DNA from: JAHEAO01 sp041633555
Lineage (GTDB): Bacteria; Pseudomonadota; Alphaproteobacteria; Rhodobacterales; Rhodobacteraceae
Direction of reading: 5' to 3'
DNA length: 64,000 bases
NCBI GenBank assembly: GCA_041633555.1
Contig: JBFKFZ010000006.1
Location: forward strand, 1 to 64,000
The first letter of the stretch is position 1, and each line of letters opens with the position of its first letter. A model generated the notes under the pieces. That model was not told the DNA's origin. It saw nothing but the letters and a program-made list of their open reading frames with translations, and did no database searches. Below are positions 1-7,966 of the stretch, piece by piece. The position numbers and the translations under genes were made by a program.

Positions 1-294
1 CAGTGCCCGGTTGATCTCGGCCAGAAGACCGTTGGTGCGCCAGCCGTAGAAATAGTATCGAACCGTCGATACCGGCGGGAAGTCTTTCGGTAAAAGCGAC
101 CACGCGCACCCCGCCGATGCAATATACTGGATCGCATCCCACACGCCGCGCAGTTCAACCTCGCGCGGCCTGCCAAGATGGTTGGGACCGGGTAAGAGTG
201 GCCTGATTATCAACCATTCCGCATCTGTAACATCACTTGAATATCGCGGCGTCGCGCGCCCATGTAGTTTCCGGGTGAATTCAGTCCAGGCCAT
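1..294 (-). CDS. IS5-family transposase, N-terminal 98 residues (runs off left edge)
   Basis: Reading the minus strand from ATG at 294 gives an uninterrupted frame to base 1. It contains YSSDVTDAEW, PLLPG, GRPREVELRGVWDAIQYI, GCAWSLLPKDFPP and TVRYYFYGWR, the N-terminal pattern of IS5/IS427 transposases (the DUF4096-like region before the DDE domain). The catalytic DDE part is outside the window, so whether the enzyme is intact is unknown. Family identification comes from recognising this motif string, not from a search. Confidence 0.85.
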   Translation of the reverse strand, partial: MAWTEFTRKLHGRATPRYSSDVTDAEWLIIRPLLPGPNHLGRPREVELRGVWDAIQYIASAGCAWSLLPKDFPPVSTVRYYFYGWRTNGLLAEINRAL

Positions 295-370
295 CTTGAT
301 CTCCGTTCAGCTTCCAACCGAACAGAATCACAACCTACTGAATTCACTCAACTCATTTCCGATCAGGCTC
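1..370 (-). mobile_element. IS5-family insertion sequence (IS427-like), partial, right part only
   Basis: The element carries a transposase start at 294 on the minus strand and seems to end at 370, where the minus-strand sequence begins GAGCCTGATCGGAAATGAG, like a terminal repeat of IS427-group elements. The adjoining TTA (371-373) could be half of a target duplication. The other end lies outside the window, so the terminal repeat and duplication cannot be confirmed. It sits directly against the coding remnant of a DUF4440-like protein, so the insertion appears to have removed that gene's start. Confidence 0.7.
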
Positions 371-781
371 TTAGGTATTGCTTGTGCCGCCCCCGAAGCA
401 ACAGTTGCTGATGTGACGGCCGATGAAAATGCCATTCTTGAAATCTGGTCTACTTACAGCGCCGCACGTGTTGCTGGCGATGCCGAGACTTGGCTTGCCC
501 TTTGGGATGAAAAAAGCATTCGATTGCCGCCGGGCGCTCCGGCCGTTGATTTCGCCACATTTGCTCCAGGAACGCCTGAGCGCTTCGCCAAACCGCCTGC
601 ATCTCCTGCATCTATGGAGATAAATCCCGAGGAAATCGTCGTCGCGGGTGACGGGGCGTTCTCGCGCGGGAATTTCATCGTGAACGACGCGGTCGAGGGG
701 AAATTCTTGACAATCTTCCGTCGGCAAGATGATGGCTCTTGGCGCATCTATCGCGATGCCTTCAACATGAACGCCGAGTGA
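371..781 (+). pseudogene. DUF4440/SnoaL-like (NTF2-fold) secreted protein, 5' end lost to IS insertion
   Basis: The frame continues through the inserted IS on its antisense strand, but the coherent part starts at 371 with a short hydrophobic LLGIACAAPEA stretch that looks like the end of a signal peptide. It is followed by about 125 residues with the DUF4440 pattern: ENAILEIWSTYSAARVAGD near the start, then FLTIFRRQDDGSWRIYRDAF at the end. This family has a cone-shaped ketosteroid-isomerase-like fold, usually without a known reaction. No good start codon remains after the insertion, so it is probably inactive; read-through from inside the IS could make a hybrid protein. Confidence 0.65.
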
Positions 782-783
782 TT

Positions 784-820
784 TCTATCCCGCACGGGCG
801 CTGCGCACGTGCGGGATAGA
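784..820. terminator. Terminator-like perfect hairpin after the DUF4440 remnant
   Basis: Three bases after the stop codon is a perfect 13-bp inverted repeat (784-796 with 808-820, arms TCTATCCCGCACG and CGTGCGGGATAGA) with an 11-base loop. There is no T-run on either side, so it is not a canonical intrinsic terminator. It could stabilise 3' ends of the convergent transcripts of the remnant and of olsB. Confidence 0.5.
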
Positions 821-981
821 TCCGGAACCTAAGCGCATCGAGAAGGAACCGTAGAACGATAAAGGCCGAACGGCGGTTCTGTCTGCGCACCGGGCAGGAC
901 TGCCACGCGAAACCGGTGGGCCGCACGCGGTCGACCGGGTTGCTTGGGATCATGCCGGATGGCTTGCATGAAAGGGACAGG

Positions 982-1746
982 CTATCCCGAGATCGCCTGC
1001 AGCAGCCGGGCGCGGGCCGGCGGGATCGAGCTGACCTCGACCCCGGTGAAGACATGCAGCCGGTTCAGTTCGGCATCGACGACCGCGTGATCGCTGACCC
1101 AGCCGCCCATCGTCAGGTAGGTTCTAAGCAGCGGCGGCATCGCCAGCAGGCCGCGCCGGGGATCCGGCCGGCGCCGGAGCCGGGCGGCGAAACGGAAGAC
1201 CTGCAGCGCCTTGACGGCCGGTCTCCAGCGGGGGGGCGCGAGGTGGCGTGCCTTCAGCATCGCGAATGCGTCGAGATAATCCGCCGCACGGATGCCCTCG
1301 AATGAGGTGCAGCCGAACAGGAGATCGGCCCGCTCGGCCTCGACCAGCCGGGTCAACGCGCCCCAGGCCACACGAAGCACGTCGGGATCCTTAACCTGCG
1401 GATGAATGCAGAAGCGACCGATCTCGATCATCCGGCCTGGATAGCCGCTGAGCCCGGCCAGCCCGTAGTATTGCGACGAGTAGCATTGCGAGATGTCCGC
1501 ACCGCCTGACAGCGACATGAGCCGGAAGGTGCAGACCAGCCGCCCGCCCGTCCCCTCCTCGACCAGCAGGTGGCGGCAGAGTGCGTCGAACGGGTCGGCA
1601 TCGGGCCCGACAGGAGCGCCCGAGCGCCGGAATGTCTGCCCGCGCAACTGCTGCGCCGCGAGCAAGTCGGCCTCGGATGCCGCGAACCGGACGCTGTAGC
1701 GCCCCTTGCGCAGCAGCTGCATCGGTTCTGTCTCAATCACGTTCAC
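982..1746 (-). CDS. olsB: GNAT-type L-ornithine N(alpha)-acyltransferase (OlsB-like)
   Basis: This 254-residue protein matches the OlsB family, which transfers a 3-hydroxyacyl group from acyl-ACP to ornithine to give lyso-ornithine lipid, at the cytoplasmic face of the membrane. Visible family features are YSVRFAASEADLLAAQQLRG, RGQTFR, DALCRHLLV, GRMIEIGRFCIHP and DLLFGCTSFEG, plus a basic tail (RFAARLRRRPDPRR). The start at 1746 is the first ATG, with MNVIETEPMQLLRKGRYSV following. The usual partner olsA (second acylation) is not next to it: msrB is divergent on one side and the IS-damaged region lies downstream. The family is clear; the precise substrate is inferred. Confidence 0.85.
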   Translation of the reverse strand: MNVIETEPMQLLRKGRYSVRFAASEADLLAAQQLRGQTFRRSGAPVGPDADPFDALCRHLLVEEGTGGRLVCTFRLMSLSGGADISQCYSSQYYGLAGLSGYPGRMIEIGRFCIHPQVKDPDVLRVAWGALTRLVEAERADLLFGCTSFEGIRAADYLDAFAMLKARHLAPPRWRPAVKALQVFRFAARLRRRPDPRRGLLAMPPLLRTYLTMGGWVSDHAVVDAELNRLHVFTGVEVSSIPPARARLLQAISG

Positions 1747-1857
1747 GCTGATCTGACCCCGGCTTGGCGAAATGCCGTCGGCGGTCTACATATGCTCTCC
1801 GGCGGCAAGTTACGCAAGGCGGGCGGGCCCGAGGCCCAAGGGAGGAAAGGAAGGCGC

Positions 1858-2250
1858 ATGGAAAAGACCGAGAAAACCGATGCCGAATGGCGGGCCCAGC
1901 TGTCGGACCTGGCCTACAAGGTGACCCGCAAGCATGGCACCGAGCGCGCCTTCACGCATGACGACTTCCCCAAGGGTCCGGGCAGCTACACTTGTGTCTG
2001 CTGCGGCGCGCCGGTCTTCGATCAGGCGCACAAGTTCGACAGCGGCACCGGCTGGCCCTCGTTCTGGCAGCCAAAGGATGCCGAACTTGTCGGCGAAAGC
2101 GAGGATAACGGCTGGTTCATGAGACGCACCGAGGTGCATTGCAACCGCTGCGACGCGCATCTCGGCCATGTCTTTCCCGACGGCCCAGCCCCGACCGGCT
2201 TGCGCTACTGCATTAACGGCGTGGCTCTGGACTTCAAGCCCGAAGACTAG
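1858..2250 (+). CDS. msrB: Peptide-methionine (R)-S-oxide reductase MsrB
   Basis: The enzyme reduces the R-epimer of methionine sulfoxide in proteins. The 130-residue protein has both zinc CxxC pairs (Cys46/Cys49 and Cys95/Cys98), the SGTGWPSFW motif near residue 62, HLGHVFPDG near 101, and the catalytic Cys118 in RYCING. The open frame extends upstream to 1570, but ATG 1858 is preceded by a good ribosome-binding site (GGGAGGAAAGG) and matches the usual MsrB N-terminus. No N-terminal export signal is seen, so it is a cytoplasmic form. It converges on bamE, with the two stop codons sharing CTAG. Confidence 0.95.
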   Translation: MEKTEKTDAEWRAQLSDLAYKVTRKHGTERAFTHDDFPKGPGSYTCVCCGAPVFDQAHKFDSGTGWPSFWQPKDAELVGESEDNGWFMRRTEVHCNRCDAHLGHVFPDGPAPTGLRYCINGVALDFKPED

Positions 2251-2702
2251 TTCAGGAATTCGCCCAGGTTGATGTTGCCGAGGTTGCCCAAGAGCTGACG
2301 CAGGAAGGTCGTGTCGCGCACGGCGCTAGAGGTCACGCGGCGCGAGAGTGTCACCACCCGGCCGTCCTGCAACCCGAACCGCTCGATATTCGTCACCCGG
2401 TCATTGCCGTCAAAGCTGATCGCCAGAACTTCGCGCTCGATCTCCTGCGGCGCCTGATAGGCATAGTGGCGGAAGCGGCTTTCGACGAAATACCATGCCT
2501 CGCCGTCCAGCACGCCCGAGGCGGAGGGCTGACCCACGAGTGACGCTACGCTTTCCTTGGTGTCCAGTCCGACGGTGATCTGGGCCAGTTCCTCATCCGA
2601 TGGAACATAGCCATGATTGCGGTAGGTTGCCGTGCAGGACGCCATGGCCAGAACCATCACGATCGCCGCCGAAGCCCTGACGATACCGGCCAGTTTACGC
2701 AT
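2247..2702 (-). CDS. bamE: Outer membrane protein assembly factor BamE (SmpA/OmlA)
   Basis: BamE is a lipoprotein of the BAM complex that inserts beta-barrel proteins into the outer membrane. Starting at ATG 2702 gives 151 residues: a hydrophobic signal ending at MASC (Cys23, likely lipidation site, with a Met at -3 that is not ideal), then the SmpA/OmlA core with ELAQITVGLDTKESVASLVG, GEAWYFVESR and GNDRVTNIERFGLQDG. The frame could begin at 2777, but that would bury the signal peptide. It is divergent from the DUF177 gene, a typical Rhodobacterales arrangement. Confidence 0.88.
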   Translation of the reverse strand: MRKLAGIVRASAAIVMVLAMASCTATYRNHGYVPSDEELAQITVGLDTKESVASLVGQPSASGVLDGEAWYFVESRFRHYAYQAPQEIEREVLAISFDGNDRVTNIERFGLQDGRVVTLSRRVTSSAVRDTTFLRQLLGNLGNINLGEFLN

Positions 2703-2791
2703 TCCCACCCCTTGCCTTGTGGTGTCCCGCCTCGTATCCGGCTTACAGAAGGAATGCCCCCTGTTCAAGAACATCAAGAGTCGTGGATATC

Positions 2792-3340
2792 ATGCAATCC
2801 GATCCTTCCTGGTCCCATATGCTGCGCATCGCCGACCTGCCGGGCCGCAAGGCGACGCCCTTCACGCTGACCCCCGGTGCCGAAGTCCTGCGCGCCATTG
2901 CGAAAGAGCTTGGTCTGCTTGGGCTGCGGAAATTGCGCTTTGCCGGGGAACTGGTGCCGATTGGCAAGCAAGACTGGCGGCTGAGGGCGCAGCTGGGCGC
3001 GACCGTCACGCAGCCCTGTATCGTCACCCTCGCCCCGGTGACGACCCGAATCGAGGAAGAGGTCAGCCGCAGTTACGTCGCCGACATGCCCGACTTCGCC
3101 GCCGGCAGCGAGGTCGAGATGCCCGAGGATGACAGTGTCGAACCCCTGACCGCCACGCTCGATCTTGGTGCGCTGATGATCGAGGCGCTGGCGCTCGCTT
3201 TGCCGCTTTATCCCCGTGCCAAAGGGGCGCAACTGGGCAGCGCGGTCTTCACCGAGCCGGGGGCCGAGCCGATGAGTGACGAAGAGGCGCGGCCCTTCGC
3301 GGGGCTGAAGGGGCTGCGGGACAAGTTGGGAAAGGACTGA
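2792..3340 (+). CDS. DUF177 family protein (YceD-like)
   Basis: The 182-residue protein has the DUF177 pattern, including the central TQPCIVTLAPVTTRIEEEV stretch, an acidic segment (EVEMPEDDSVEPL), DLGALMIEALALALPLYPR and the C-terminal PFAGLKGL. DUF177/YceD proteins are linked to 23S rRNA processing and ribosomal protein expression and normally sit directly before rpmF. Here rpmF lies 2.2 kb downstream behind two unrelated genes. ATG 2792 is chosen because the upstream extension to 2717 overlaps the bamE promoter region and shows no family similarity. Confidence 0.85.
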   Translation: MQSDPSWSHMLRIADLPGRKATPFTLTPGAEVLRAIAKELGLLGLRKLRFAGELVPIGKQDWRLRAQLGATVTQPCIVTLAPVTTRIEEEVSRSYVADMPDFAAGSEVEMPEDDSVEPLTATLDLGALMIEALALALPLYPRAKGAQLGSAVFTEPGAEPMSDEEARPFAGLKGLRDKLGKD

Positions 3341-3403
3341 GGTCGTGGCAATTCCACCCGCAGGACCGCATGCGAACCCACCTATTTGGACGGTGCCCGC
3401 GTC

Positions 3404-4228
3404 ATGATCATCAGCGACACCCATCGCTTCGCCTTCGTCCATATCCCGAAGACCGCCGGATCGAGCATCCGTCACGCGCTGATGCCCTATGACCAGCGCC
3501 GTGCCCGCTATTACGACCGGATGGTCGCGGACCATCCGGGGCTGGGCCGGGTCGATCATCATCATCTGCCGCTAGCGGTGCTGGCGGCGCATTTTCCGGA
3601 TGATTTCGCCTGTTTGCGGGACTACCGCAGCTATGCCGTCACCCGCGATCCCATCGAAAGGTTCCCGTCGGCGCTGGCACAGAGGCTTCTGATGTATCGC
3701 GGCAAGCGGCTGGAAGAACTCGACAATGCCGAGACCGCGGTCGAGATCGACCTGGTCCTGGACCGGCTGGGCCGGCACGACTCCGCCGCGCCGATCACCG
3801 ACCCCGAATTCGTGCATTTCGCGCGCCAGGTTGACTATACCCATCTGGACGGCGTGCAGGTTGTCCAGCGCATCCTGCCGCTTGACGCGACCGAGACGAT
3901 GCTTGCCGAATTGCAGGGCCTGATCGGCGAAAGGCTAGAAACCAAGGTCGTGAACCGGCGGATGCAATTCGCCAACCCGGCGCTGAACCGGATGAGTTCC
4001 GGCCTGCAACGCCGGCTGGAAGCGGCGATCCCGTTGTCGGTCTGGCTGCCGGTCTCGCACCGGATCCGCGACACCTTCCGTGCCATGGGGCTTTTCTACA
4101 GCTCGACCTCGCGGCCGAAGCCGGTCTTTCGCTCGGAGACCGTGACAGCGTTCATTGCCGAGCATTACGTCGCCGATTTCGAGTTGCACCGGCGGGCGGT
4201 CGAGGCCCTTGCGGGGCCGGACCGGTAA
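3404..4228 (+). CDS. Sulfotransferase family 2-like protein
   Basis: A 274-residue protein with HIPKTAGSSI at residues 13-22, the 5'-phosphosulfate-binding loop of PAPS-dependent carbohydrate sulfotransferases, and YAVTRDPIERF around residue 80, the 3'-phosphate-binding motif. The likely acceptor is a surface glycan or lipid, which the sequence does not identify. ATG 3404 is preferred over the upstream TTG (3386) because it places the first beta strand right before the PAPS loop. It converges with the neighbouring glycosyltransferase across 18 bases; the pair separates DUF177 from rpmF and may have been gained together for cell-surface polysaccharide decoration. Confidence 0.8.
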   Translation: MIISDTHRFAFVHIPKTAGSSIRHALMPYDQRRARYYDRMVADHPGLGRVDHHHLPLAVLAAHFPDDFACLRDYRSYAVTRDPIERFPSALAQRLLMYRGKRLEELDNAETAVEIDLVLDRLGRHDSAAPITDPEFVHFARQVDYTHLDGVQVVQRILPLDATETMLAELQGLIGERLETKVVNRRMQFANPALNRMSSGLQRRLEAAIPLSVWLPVSHRIRDTFRAMGLFYSSTSRPKPVFRSETVTAFIAEHYVADFELHRRAVEALAGPDR

Positions 4229-4246
4229 TCCGCGAGGCGGCGCGGT

Positions 4247-5203
4247 TCAGATGAAGGCGATCAGGCCGAGATTGCGGGTCACGTCGTCGAACCACAGCCG
4301 GTGCCGGAACGGAAAGCACTTGCGGGTGGCGATGTCGGCATTCGGCAAGTCGGAATAGGCCTGCAGGAAATGCCGCACCGGCGGGTCGAGCCGGTCGCCA
4401 AACCGTTCGAGCGCGGCGCGGGCCTGGGCCTGGGTGCCGGCCAGTACGAATTTCGAGCGCCGGGCCGCGGCCATCGGGTCCGACAGTACCCGGGTGACGC
4501 CATTGCGCAACGACCAGGATTTCGCCCCCAAAGTGTTGTTGCCGTGCTGGCGATAGAGGATGCTGGGTTTGGGATCGTGCACGATCCGTCCGAAAATCGC
4601 CGCGACCAGCGCCAGCCACCAGTCATGCATCATTGCATCCCGCGGCACCGGCTGGGCGAACTCGCGCAGGGCGGCATTGCCGATCATCGCGCAACCGGTG
4701 ACGACATTCTGCAATGTCAGAAACTTCCACTGCTCCTCGTCCGAGGGGAAGTTGAGCCGCTGGTAGTTCCAGAAACTCGGCGAGATCGGCTGCAGGCTGT
4801 CATCGGTTACGATCAGATCGGTATGGACGATGACCGGCGCGCCCGGCCCGGTCCCGGTCTCAACCACGCCGATCTTCGAGATCAGCCGCGCGACCCTGTC
4901 CGGCAGCCAGAAATCGTCCTGGTCGCAGGGCAGGAAGTAATTCGCCGCGCTCGCCTGCAGCAGGGTACCGAAATTGGCCGAGGCGCCGATATTGCCGCGG
5001 CCATCCTCGATCAGGCTGAACTGCGCACCTCTGTCGGCGCCCCAGCGGCGCAGGATGGCAAGGCTTTCGTCGGTCGAGCCGTCATCGCGCACGATCAGCC
5101 GCCAGTCCTGACTGGTCTGGCGGTCGAGCGATCCCAGAAGATCGGGCAGAAATCTCGCGCCGTTATAGGTGGCGAGCAGTATATCGACTTTCCGCGCCGT
5201 CAT
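4247..5203 (-). CDS. Family 2 glycosyltransferase
   Basis: The 318-residue protein starts with the GT-A fold signature DILLATYNGARFL, followed by RLIVRDDGSTD (nucleotide-sugar binding) and CDQDDFW (DxD-like metal-binding motif), then the MMHDWW segment and YRQHGNNTLG typical of rhamnosyl- and related transferases of O-antigen or exopolysaccharide synthesis. No membrane segments are evident, so it is a soluble or peripheral enzyme. ATG 5203 is chosen over an upstream extension to 5239. Sugar donor and acceptor cannot be told from the sequence. Confidence 0.85.
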   Translation of the reverse strand: MTARKVDILLATYNGARFLPDLLGSLDRQTSQDWRLIVRDDGSTDESLAILRRWGADRGAQFSLIEDGRGNIGASANFGTLLQASAANYFLPCDQDDFWLPDRVARLISKIGVVETGTGPGAPVIVHTDLIVTDDSLQPISPSFWNYQRLNFPSDEEQWKFLTLQNVVTGCAMIGNAALREFAQPVPRDAMMHDWWLALVAAIFGRIVHDPKPSILYRQHGNNTLGAKSWSLRNGVTRVLSDPMAAARRSKFVLAGTQAQARAALERFGDRLDPPVRHFLQAYSDLPNADIATRKCFPFRHRLWFDDVTRNLGLIAFI

Positions 5204-5549
5204 GTCAGCTTCCCATTCTGTCGGCCCGGGTCTGCGCAATGCAACAGGGATTTTGCGCTCGCCCGGTCGCGCCGCGCCGCGACCCGAATCTATGCCGTCA
5301 TGGATCGCCGCGACAAGTGGCCATTATGAGGAATGGTTGTGACCATCCCGCATCGTTTCGGGGTGTGGCAGGGATGCCCGCATGCGCCACAAATAGCGCT
5401 TGCACCGGCGCAAAATGCCACTATGTTCCCGGCCTTCTTGCAAGATGGGTTGGACACGGGAGCCGGAAGCGCGTAAGAGGCCCGGAAACCCGCGAACAAG
5501 AACCAGAATCCTACTCGGGGCCATGCCCCACTGATACCGAGGTTGTGAC
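5204..5549. other. Intergenic region before rpmF, no gene supported
   Basis: These 346 bases hold the 5' side of the glycosyltransferase gene and the leader of rpmF. Short open frames exist on both strands but lack ribosome-binding sites and recognisable similarity. A weak promoter-like pair (TTGGAC at 5450 with TAAGAG at 5474) is the only candidate seen for rpmF, and it is not convincing. Confidence 0.4.
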
Positions 5550-5759
5550 ATGGCTGTCCCACAGAATAGAGTTACCCGCTCCAAGCGGAACATGCGCCGC
5601 GCCCATGATGCGCTGGTCGCCGGCAATCCCGCCGAATGCCCGAACTGCGGCGAGCTGAAGCGCCCGCACCACGTCTGCGGTGCTTGCGGCCATTATGACA
5701 ACCGTGAGGTTGTCGCACAGGCAAACGAGATCGACATCGACGACGAGGACGCGGCGTAA
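5550..5759 (+). CDS. rpmF: 50S ribosomal protein L32
   Basis: The 69-residue protein begins MAVPQNRVTRSKRNMRRAHDA, the invariant L32 N-terminus, and has a zinc-ribbon CPNCGE (Cys31/Cys34) paired with VCGACGHY. It is a structural part of the large ribosomal subunit. An acidic tail (EIDIDDEDAA) follows. It leads the rpmF-plsX-fabH-ihfA-merR group, with plsX 24 bases downstream, coupling ribosome and membrane-lipid synthesis as in many bacteria. Confidence 0.97.
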   Translation: MAVPQNRVTRSKRNMRRAHDALVAGNPAECPNCGELKRPHHVCGACGHYDNREVVAQANEIDIDDEDAA

Positions 5760-5783
5760 GCCTGCGTCTGACAGCACCCTGGC

Positions 5784-6893
5784 ATGACGGTAACGGACGA
5801 TCATAGCGCCAAGGGTGCCTCTCGCACCGTTATTTCGGTCGACGCCATGGGCGGAGATCGCGGACCGGCGGCGGTTGTCGCCGGTATGCTTGCCTCTGCC
5901 GAGAAGAATCCGGACATCCGGTTCATCGTGCATGGCCCGGAGGACGAACTGACGCGGTTGATCGCCAGCCGCGACGGTCTGTCGGTGCGCTGCGAGATCC
6001 GCCACGCTGCCGGCGTCGTCACGATGACCGACAAGCCGAGCCAGGTAATGCGCAACGGGCAGGACAGCTCGATGTGGTCGGCGATAGATTCGGTGAAGAA
6101 CGGCGAGGCCGCCAGTGCTGTGTCCTGCGGCAATACCGGCGCCCTGATGGCCCTGTCGATGATCCGCCTGCGCAAACTGCCGGGCGTAAACCGGCCCGCC
6201 ATCGCCTGCCTCTGGCCGTCGCTCAATCCCGGAGGGTTCAACGTCATGCTCGATGTCGGAGCCGACATCAAGGCGGACGAGAACGATCTTCTGCAATATG
6301 CCCTGATGGGCGCGTCCTATGCCCGCAACGGTATGGGCATCGCGCGGCCCCGGATCGGTCTGCTTAATGTCGGCACCGAAGAGCACAAGGGCCGCACCGA
6401 GCTGAAGGCCGCGCATGACCTGTTCCAGCAGAACACCACGGCGGGCGGTTTTGACTTCGTCGGCTTCGTCGAGGGTGGCGATATCCCGTCGAGCCGCGTC
6501 GACGTGATCGTCACCGACGGCTTCACCGGCAATGTCGCGCTGAAGACCGGAGAGGGCACCGCGCGGCTGGTCAGCGACCAGATGAAGGTGGCGCTCAAAT
6601 CGACGCTTTTCTCGCGCTTCGGGGCGCTTCTGGCCTACCCGTCGCTGATGCAGCTCAGCAAGCGGATCGACCCCCGGCAGGTCAATGGCGGCGTCTTTCT
6701 GGGGCTGAACGGCACGGTGATCAAGTCGCACGGCTCGGCCGACGCGACCGGGGTTTCGGCGGCGATCAAGCTGGCCTTCACGCTGGCGCAATCGGGCTTT
6801 ACCGAACGGCTGGCGGCACGGGTTGCATCTGCCGCACTGCCGAGCCAAGATGATCCGGGGACAGCCGACGAAAACAATAACGGTGCAACATGA
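5784..6893 (+). CDS. plsX: Phosphate acyltransferase PlsX
   Basis: PlsX converts acyl-ACP and phosphate to acyl-phosphate, the acyl donor for PlsY in phospholipid synthesis; it is a peripheral membrane enzyme. The 369-residue protein shows ISVDAMGGDRGP near residue 17, VVTMTDKPSQVMRNGQDSSM, AVSCGNTGALMALSM and IVTDGFTGNVALKTGEG, all PlsX signatures. The N-terminal 15 residues before the first strand are slightly longer than usual. Its stop overlaps the fabH start (ATGA), indicating translational coupling. Confidence 0.96.
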   Translation: MTVTDDHSAKGASRTVISVDAMGGDRGPAAVVAGMLASAEKNPDIRFIVHGPEDELTRLIASRDGLSVRCEIRHAAGVVTMTDKPSQVMRNGQDSSMWSAIDSVKNGEAASAVSCGNTGALMALSMIRLRKLPGVNRPAIACLWPSLNPGGFNVMLDVGADIKADENDLLQYALMGASYARNGMGIARPRIGLLNVGTEEHKGRTELKAAHDLFQQNTTAGGFDFVGFVEGGDIPSSRVDVIVTDGFTGNVALKTGEGTARLVSDQMKVALKSTLFSRFGALLAYPSLMQLSKRIDPRQVNGGVFLGLNGTVIKSHGSADATGVSAAIKLAFTLAQSGFTERLAARVASAALPSQDDPGTADENNNGAT

Positions 6894-7864
6894 CGGTTCG
6901 GGCAGTGGTTCGCGGGGTTGGGCATTACCTGCCGGAACGGGTGGTGCCGAACTCGGACTTCGAAGCCACGCTTGACACGTCAGACGAATGGATCCGCACC
7001 CGCACCGGCATCGAACGGCGCCATTTCGCCGCTGACGACCAGACCACCTCTGACCTTGCCATGCGGGCCGCTCGCGCGGCGCTTGCCGATGCCGGGCTGG
7101 AGCCCGACGACCTCGATGCGATCATCGTGGCGACTTCGACCGCCGATCTGACCTTCCCGTCGGCCGCGACGATGGTGCAATCGGGCCTCGGCATGTCCAG
7201 GGGCTTTGCCTTCGACGTGCAGGCGGTCTGCGCCGGCTTCGTCTATGCGATGGCCAATGCCAATGCGCTGATCGTTTCGGGTCAGGTGAAGCGGGTGCTG
7301 GTGATAGGCGCCGAGACTTTCAGCCGGATCCTCGATTTCACCGACCGCTCGACCTGCGTCCTGTTCGGCGACGGCGCGGGGGCAGTGATCCTGGAGGCCG
7401 GGACAGGCAAGGGCACTTCCGAGGATCGCGGCATCCTCGCCACCGACCTCAATTCCGACGGCAGCCACCGCGGGCTTCTCTATGTCGATGGCGGCGTCTC
7501 GACGACGGGCACCGCTGGCGTGGTCAAGATGCAGGGGCCGGAGCTTTTCAAACATGCGGTGGTCAAGCTGGCCGAAACCGCGCTGACATCGCTTGAGAAG
7601 GCCGGGCTTGCCGAGGACCAGCTGGACTGGATCGTGCCGCATCAGGCCAATATCCGGATCATCGCCGGCACTGCCCGGAAGCTCGGCCTGTCGATGGACA
7701 ATGTCGTTCTGACGCTTCAGGAACATGGCAATACTTCTGCCGCATCGATTCCCCTCGCTCTGTCGACGGCCAAGCTGGAAGGCAAGTTCAAACCCGGCCA
7801 GATCCTCCTGATGGAGGCGATTGGCGGCGGTTTGGCCTGGGGATCGGTCGTTTTGCGCTGGTAA
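6890..7864 (+). CDS. fabH: Beta-ketoacyl-ACP synthase III FabH
   Basis: FabH condenses acetyl-CoA with malonyl-ACP to start fatty acid synthesis. The 324-residue protein has the thiolase-fold catalytic triad: Cys114 in QAVCAGF, His251 in VPHQANIRI and Asn281 in EHGNTSAAS. TSDEWIRTRTGIERR near residue 30 is the typical N-terminal motif and GQILLMEAIGGGLAWGS closes the fold. Coupled to plsX by an ATGA overlap. No change is seen in active-site residues. Confidence 0.97.
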   Translation: MTVRAVVRGVGHYLPERVVPNSDFEATLDTSDEWIRTRTGIERRHFAADDQTTSDLAMRAARAALADAGLEPDDLDAIIVATSTADLTFPSAATMVQSGLGMSRGFAFDVQAVCAGFVYAMANANALIVSGQVKRVLVIGAETFSRILDFTDRSTCVLFGDGAGAVILEAGTGKGTSEDRGILATDLNSDGSHRGLLYVDGGVSTTGTAGVVKMQGPELFKHAVVKLAETALTSLEKAGLAEDQLDWIVPHQANIRIIAGTARKLGLSMDNVVLTLQEHGNTSAASIPLALSTAKLEGKFKPGQILLMEAIGGGLAWGSVVLRW

Positions 7865-7908
7865 CCGCTTCAATTCACCTGTTAAAGGGCTATTCCAAGC
7901 TCTTGATA

Positions 7909-7938
7909 TTGACTCGGAAATTGGCCTCGCCCTATGGT
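7909..7938 (+). promoter_or_regulatory. Sigma70-like promoter candidate for ihfA
   Basis: TTGACT at 7909-7914 and TATGGT at 7933-7938 are separated by 18 bases, in the 102-base gap between fabH and ihfA. A start site near 7945 would leave a short leader before the ATG at 7967. It suggests ihfA and the MerR gene can be expressed apart from the upstream operon. Confidence 0.45.
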
Positions 7939-7966
7939 TTTGCAGCCGGACCGCAGGGGGAAGATG

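Noticed and set aside
1570..1857. N-terminal extension of MsrB
   Set aside because: It overlaps olsB on the other strand and lacks family similarity; ATG 1858 has a strong ribosome-binding site.
5511..6848. 445-residue minus-strand frame over plsX
   Set aside because: It is antisense to the well-supported rpmF-plsX genes, a common artefact in high-GC DNA.
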